A DNA stretch of 35,986 bases from Candidatus Cottocaccamicrobium excrementipullorum (GTDB lineage Bacteria; Bacillota; Clostridia; Lachnospirales; Lachnospiraceae), in contig DVFL01000034.1 of NCBI GenBank assembly GCA_018713255.1, forward strand, positions 1 to 35,986, read 5' to 3'. The notes under the pieces are model-generated. The model was not told the origin of the DNA. It saw nothing but the letters and a program-made list of their open reading frames with translations, and searched no databases. Positions 33,941-35,986 of the stretch are shown in pieces; within the stretch, counting starts at the first letter, position 1; the number at the start of each line of letters is the position of its first letter. The position numbers and the translations under genes are program-made.

Positions 33941-34635
33941 CTCCGGCTCCCTCCTTTCACATTCTGCACGTACTTCTGAAATGCCTCTTCCAGAAGATTC
34001 TCCGCCCCTACAGCCTCGACTGTAATCTGCGCGCCATTCCTGGCCCACTGCATGGCCTGCTCCTCGTGACGGGCATCGCAGTACAGATGAACCGGAATCT
34101 GAAACGTTGTGGAAAGAGCATATCCCCGGACATCCAGGGTTTCTTTTTCGCCAAAAAGATACTCCGGCTTGGGTTCAATATCTGTTCCATACAAACAGGC
34201 CACATCTAATACAGGATTGACTGCAGCTGCGCCCGCGAAGGAATCCGGTGCATTCTGCGCCGCCATCAATGCTCCATATCCCCCGGTTCCCACGCCCATG
34301 ACCCAGCGATCCTTTCCTTCGCAGGAAATAGGGAACCATCCAGCCAGCTTCTCCGGCAGCTCCTGCACCAGATAATCGCCCCAGGCATACCCTGTCACAC
34401 TGTTGACAAAACAGCTCTGATTTCCATCAATCAAAGCGATCGCCACGTCGGCTTTTTCTGCATATCGTTCCAGACGCGCCTGCCGCATCCATTGCGTCCT
34501 GTCTTCGCCATGGTCATGAAGCAGCATCAACAACGGATACCGCTTGCCAGATTCCGCCACCTGGGGCAGAAACACCTCAATTCCTACATAAGTATGCGGT
34601 CCCTCTGCAAAAGTTTGTACTTGTATCCAATTCAC
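33937..34635 (-). CDS. catalytically degenerate esterase paralogue
   Basis: The 232-residue protein is homologous along its length to the downstream esterase (shared LLHxxGxDxTxW, SCFV, GGYG and domain order). However, the nucleophile motif reads GVGTGGYG, so Gly116 replaces the Ser, and the C-terminal segment lacks the catalytic His (AVGAENLLEEAF where the partner has PGDGHTDTCSD). The start is GTG at 34635, with AGGAGG 8 bases upstream. Translational coupling (4-base overlap) suggests the two proteins act together, perhaps as a heterodimer. Loss of activity is inferred from the missing residues. Confidence 0.8.
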   Translation of the reverse strand: MNWIQVQTFAEGPHTYVGIEVFLPQVAESGKRYPLLMLLHDHGEDRTQWMRQARLERYAEKADVAIALIDGNQSCFVNSVTGYAWGDYLVQELPEKLAGWFPISCEGKDRWVMGVGTGGYGALMAAQNAPDSFAGAAAVNPVLDVACLYGTDIEPKPEYLFGEKETLDVRGYALSTTFQIPVHLYCDARHEEQAMQWARNGAQITVEAVGAENLLEEAFQKYVQNVKGGSRR

Positions 34636-34730
34636 CTTGCAACCCTCCTATTGATATAAGATACATTTTATCTGTAAAGTACCATGTCTCAGCGAGAAAT
34701 GCAAGTTCTTTAGATCGTCCTAATTAAGAG

Positions 34731-34760
34731 AAAGGCGCGGCCCACAGGGACCGCGCCTTT
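34731..34760 (-). terminator. intrinsic terminator after the repeat protein gene
   Basis: AAAGGCGCGG (34731-34740) and CCGCGCCTTT (34751-34760) form a 10-bp perfect stem with a 10-base loop, followed on the minus strand by CTCTTAATT. It lies 36 bases after the gene end. The rest of 34636-34730 is AT-rich and may contain the esterase promoter, which I could not pick out. Confidence 0.8.
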
Positions 34761-34795
34761 TCCTTGATCCTGCTGATTTTTGCCGAAAAATTCTT

Positions 34796-35986
34796 TTACT
34801 CTTCCTGGCTTTCCTCAGCATCTTTAATCACTTCATCTTCTTCAGACTCTTCCTCAGATTCCTTTTCCTCCTGAGCCGTCTCTTCAGCTTCTGCTTCTTC
34901 CTGAGCTTCCTCTTCGGGTTCTGCTTCCTCCTGAACTTCTTCTTCAGCTTCTGCTTCTTCCTGAGCTTCCTTTTCAGGCTTTGTTTCCTCTGTGGTTAAG
35001 GCTTCTTCACTTTCCTCTTCGGATTCTTCCTTCTCCACTGCCGCTTCGTCAGCAGCATCTTCGGAAACAGCCTCAGAAACAGTTTCTTCCGGCTCTTCCT
35101 CCGCTTCTTTGAAGAATTCCGCAGCTGCCTTCTTCAGCTCTTTAACCTCTTCTTCAGGAACAATTCCAATTTCCACAGTATCTAAAGTATCTCCGTACTT
35201 CACCCGGAACTCCTGCTTTGCAATCATTTCGTCGAAATCTTCGGCAAAATCATAGCCTTCCGGAAGTTCCCAATCCTCTCCGTAATTAAAGATTGCATAT
35301 CCGCCTTCAGGACCGTTTTCTGCAACAACCACGGGCTCAACATCAACGTCTCCGCCGAAAGGATCTACGAAGTTGATAATCAGAATGGCTTCCATACCTT
35401 CTTCTTCCTCTACGAGACGTACTTTAATCTCCGTTGCTCCCTCTTCATTGATGAAAACGTCTCCGCTCTCGGCAAGCTCGTAGCCTTCCGGTACGGACGA
35501 TTCAAGAATGCCGACATTAAACACGGTTGCTTCCTTGTCTAATGTAATCGTGGTATCTCCAACATTCTCTTTCGTAGCTTCATCTACAAAGATAATCTCT
35601 ACTTCCTGAGTGGCTGCCTCTTCCTTGATCGGACGTACATCAACAAAGATCCAGCCGCCGTAAATGGTAATGTCTCCAGTAGTTGCAAGTTCATAGCCTT
35701 CTGGAATGTCTGTCAGGGCGCTGGTATTCACCGAAGTTGCATCTGCAGATACTGTTACCTTGCCTTCATCAACATGTTTGTCGTTCTCAACATCCCAGTA
35801 ATTTACTCCTACTTCCTGGGTAGTTGCTACCGGACGTACCTCTACATAAATCCAACCGCCGTTAATGGTAATATCCCCAGTAGTTGCAAGTTCATAGCCT
35901 TCTGGAATGTCTGTCAGAGCGCTGGTATTCACTGCTGCTGCATCTGCAGATACCGTTACCTTACCTTCACAAACCTGTTCGTTGTT
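34796..35986 (-). CDS. repeat-containing, Glu-rich extracellular-type protein (5' end outside window)
   Basis: At least 396 residues are in the window, and the frame runs open through the right edge. The N-terminal part shown consists of repeats of about 67 residues with SADATSVNTSALTDIPEGYE, GDITI and GGWIYVEVRP. Two are nearly identical and two to three more, further on, are degenerate. A less repetitive domain follows, then a highly acidic tail of about 110 residues (repeats of EEAEAEEE). No LPXTG or membrane anchor follows the tail, which ends in ESQEE. Beta-rich repeats of this kind are common in cell-surface proteins; no function can be assigned. An apparent start inside the repeats (35932) is an internal GTG. 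Confidence 0.75.
   Translation of the reverse strand, partial: NNEQVCEGKVTVSADAAAVNTSALTDIPEGYELATTGDITINGGWIYVEVRPVATTQEVGVNYWDVENDKHVDEGKVTVSADATSVNTSALTDIPEGYELATTGDITIYGGWIFVDVRPIKEEAATQEVEIIFVDEATKENVGDTTITLDKEATVFNVGILESSVPEGYELAESGDVFINEEGATEIKVRLVEEEEGMEAILIINFVDPFGGDVDVEPVVVAENGPEGGYAIFNYGEDWELPEGYDFAEDFDEMIAKQEFRVKYGDTLDTVEIGIVPEEEVKELKKAAAEFFKEAEEEPEETVSEAVSEDAADEAAVEKEESEEESEEALTTEETKPEKEAQEEAEAEEEVQEEAEPEEEAQEEAEAEETAQEEKESEEESEEDEVIKDAEESQEE
35680..35986. repeat. 201-bp (67-codon) tandem coding repeat
   Basis: The segment beginning AGTTGCAAGTTCATAGCC occurs at 35681 and again at 35882, 201 bases apart with only a few differences, and the second copy runs into the window edge. 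The repeat encodes the surface-domain unit, and its near-identity suggests recent duplication. Confidence 0.8.

Noticed and set aside
33092-33979. 295-codon plus-strand frame
   Set aside because: It is antisense to a well-supported esterase gene and to the lysO promoter, and its translation shows no domain.
35930-35932. GTG as the start of the repeat protein
   Set aside because: The frame stays open to the window edge and continues the 67-residue repeat, so this is an internal Val codon.

Overview
The window looks like chromosomal DNA of an anaerobic, gut-type Clostridia, most probably a Lachnospiraceae-like genome. This is inferred from the mix of genes: a Na+-type V-ATPase operon ordered like ntpFIKECGABD, ATP-dependent PEP carboxykinase, an ispH/S1 protein overlap, a 2-hydroxyacyl-CoA dehydratase-type Fe-S system, an Rpn-family protein, and an iron alcohol dehydrogenase with a Rex-like operator. 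Nearly all genes lie on the minus strand. No rRNA, tRNA, CRISPR array or insertion sequence was recognised.

Right to left, which is the direction of transcription: 34796-35986 is the 3' part of a repeat-containing, Glu-rich extracellular-type protein. 33173-34635 holds two overlapping esterase-fold paralogues, one of which has lost its catalytic Ser and His. 32150-33067 is a LysO-type lysine exporter. 30008-31956 is an ECF sigma factor, an RsiV-like anti-sigma factor and a lipoprotein. 21091-29738 is the nine-gene V-ATPase operon, with a clear promoter and an adjacent 17-bp palindrome. 20348-20914 is a flavin reductase. 15579-20228 is a tight four-gene run (unknown protein, DnaJ-domain protein, metallophosphoesterase, UvrA2-like ATPase). 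11931-15478 is a two-component 2-hydroxyacyl-CoA dehydratase-like system, one part fused to its activase, followed by DNA glycosylase Tag. 10611-11792 is the iron alcohol dehydrogenase.

Further left, 9183-10196 is an Rpn-family protein with a long leader that folds on paper into a branched structure. 7934-9010 is an acetyltransferase plus a small P-loop kinase-like protein. 5105-7825 is a secreted purple-acid-phosphatase-like enzyme plus a YibE/F membrane protein. 3321-4925 is pckA. 433-3136 is the cmk-ispH-rpsA operon. At the far left, 180-312 is a complete LicT/BglG-type antiterminator leader (promoter, RAT site, terminator) on the minus strand. No sugar PTS gene follows it, and a plus-strand reading frame ends at position 76.

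The observations most worth a second look are the orphan RAT leader, the Rex-like operator at the alcohol dehydrogenase, the branched leader of the Rpn gene, the active/pseudo-esterase pair, the fused dehydratase-activase, the possible +1 slip site joining ispH to the S1 protein, and the palindrome in front of the V-ATPase operon. All functional calls come from reading translated sequence and motifs by eye. No database or folding program was used.
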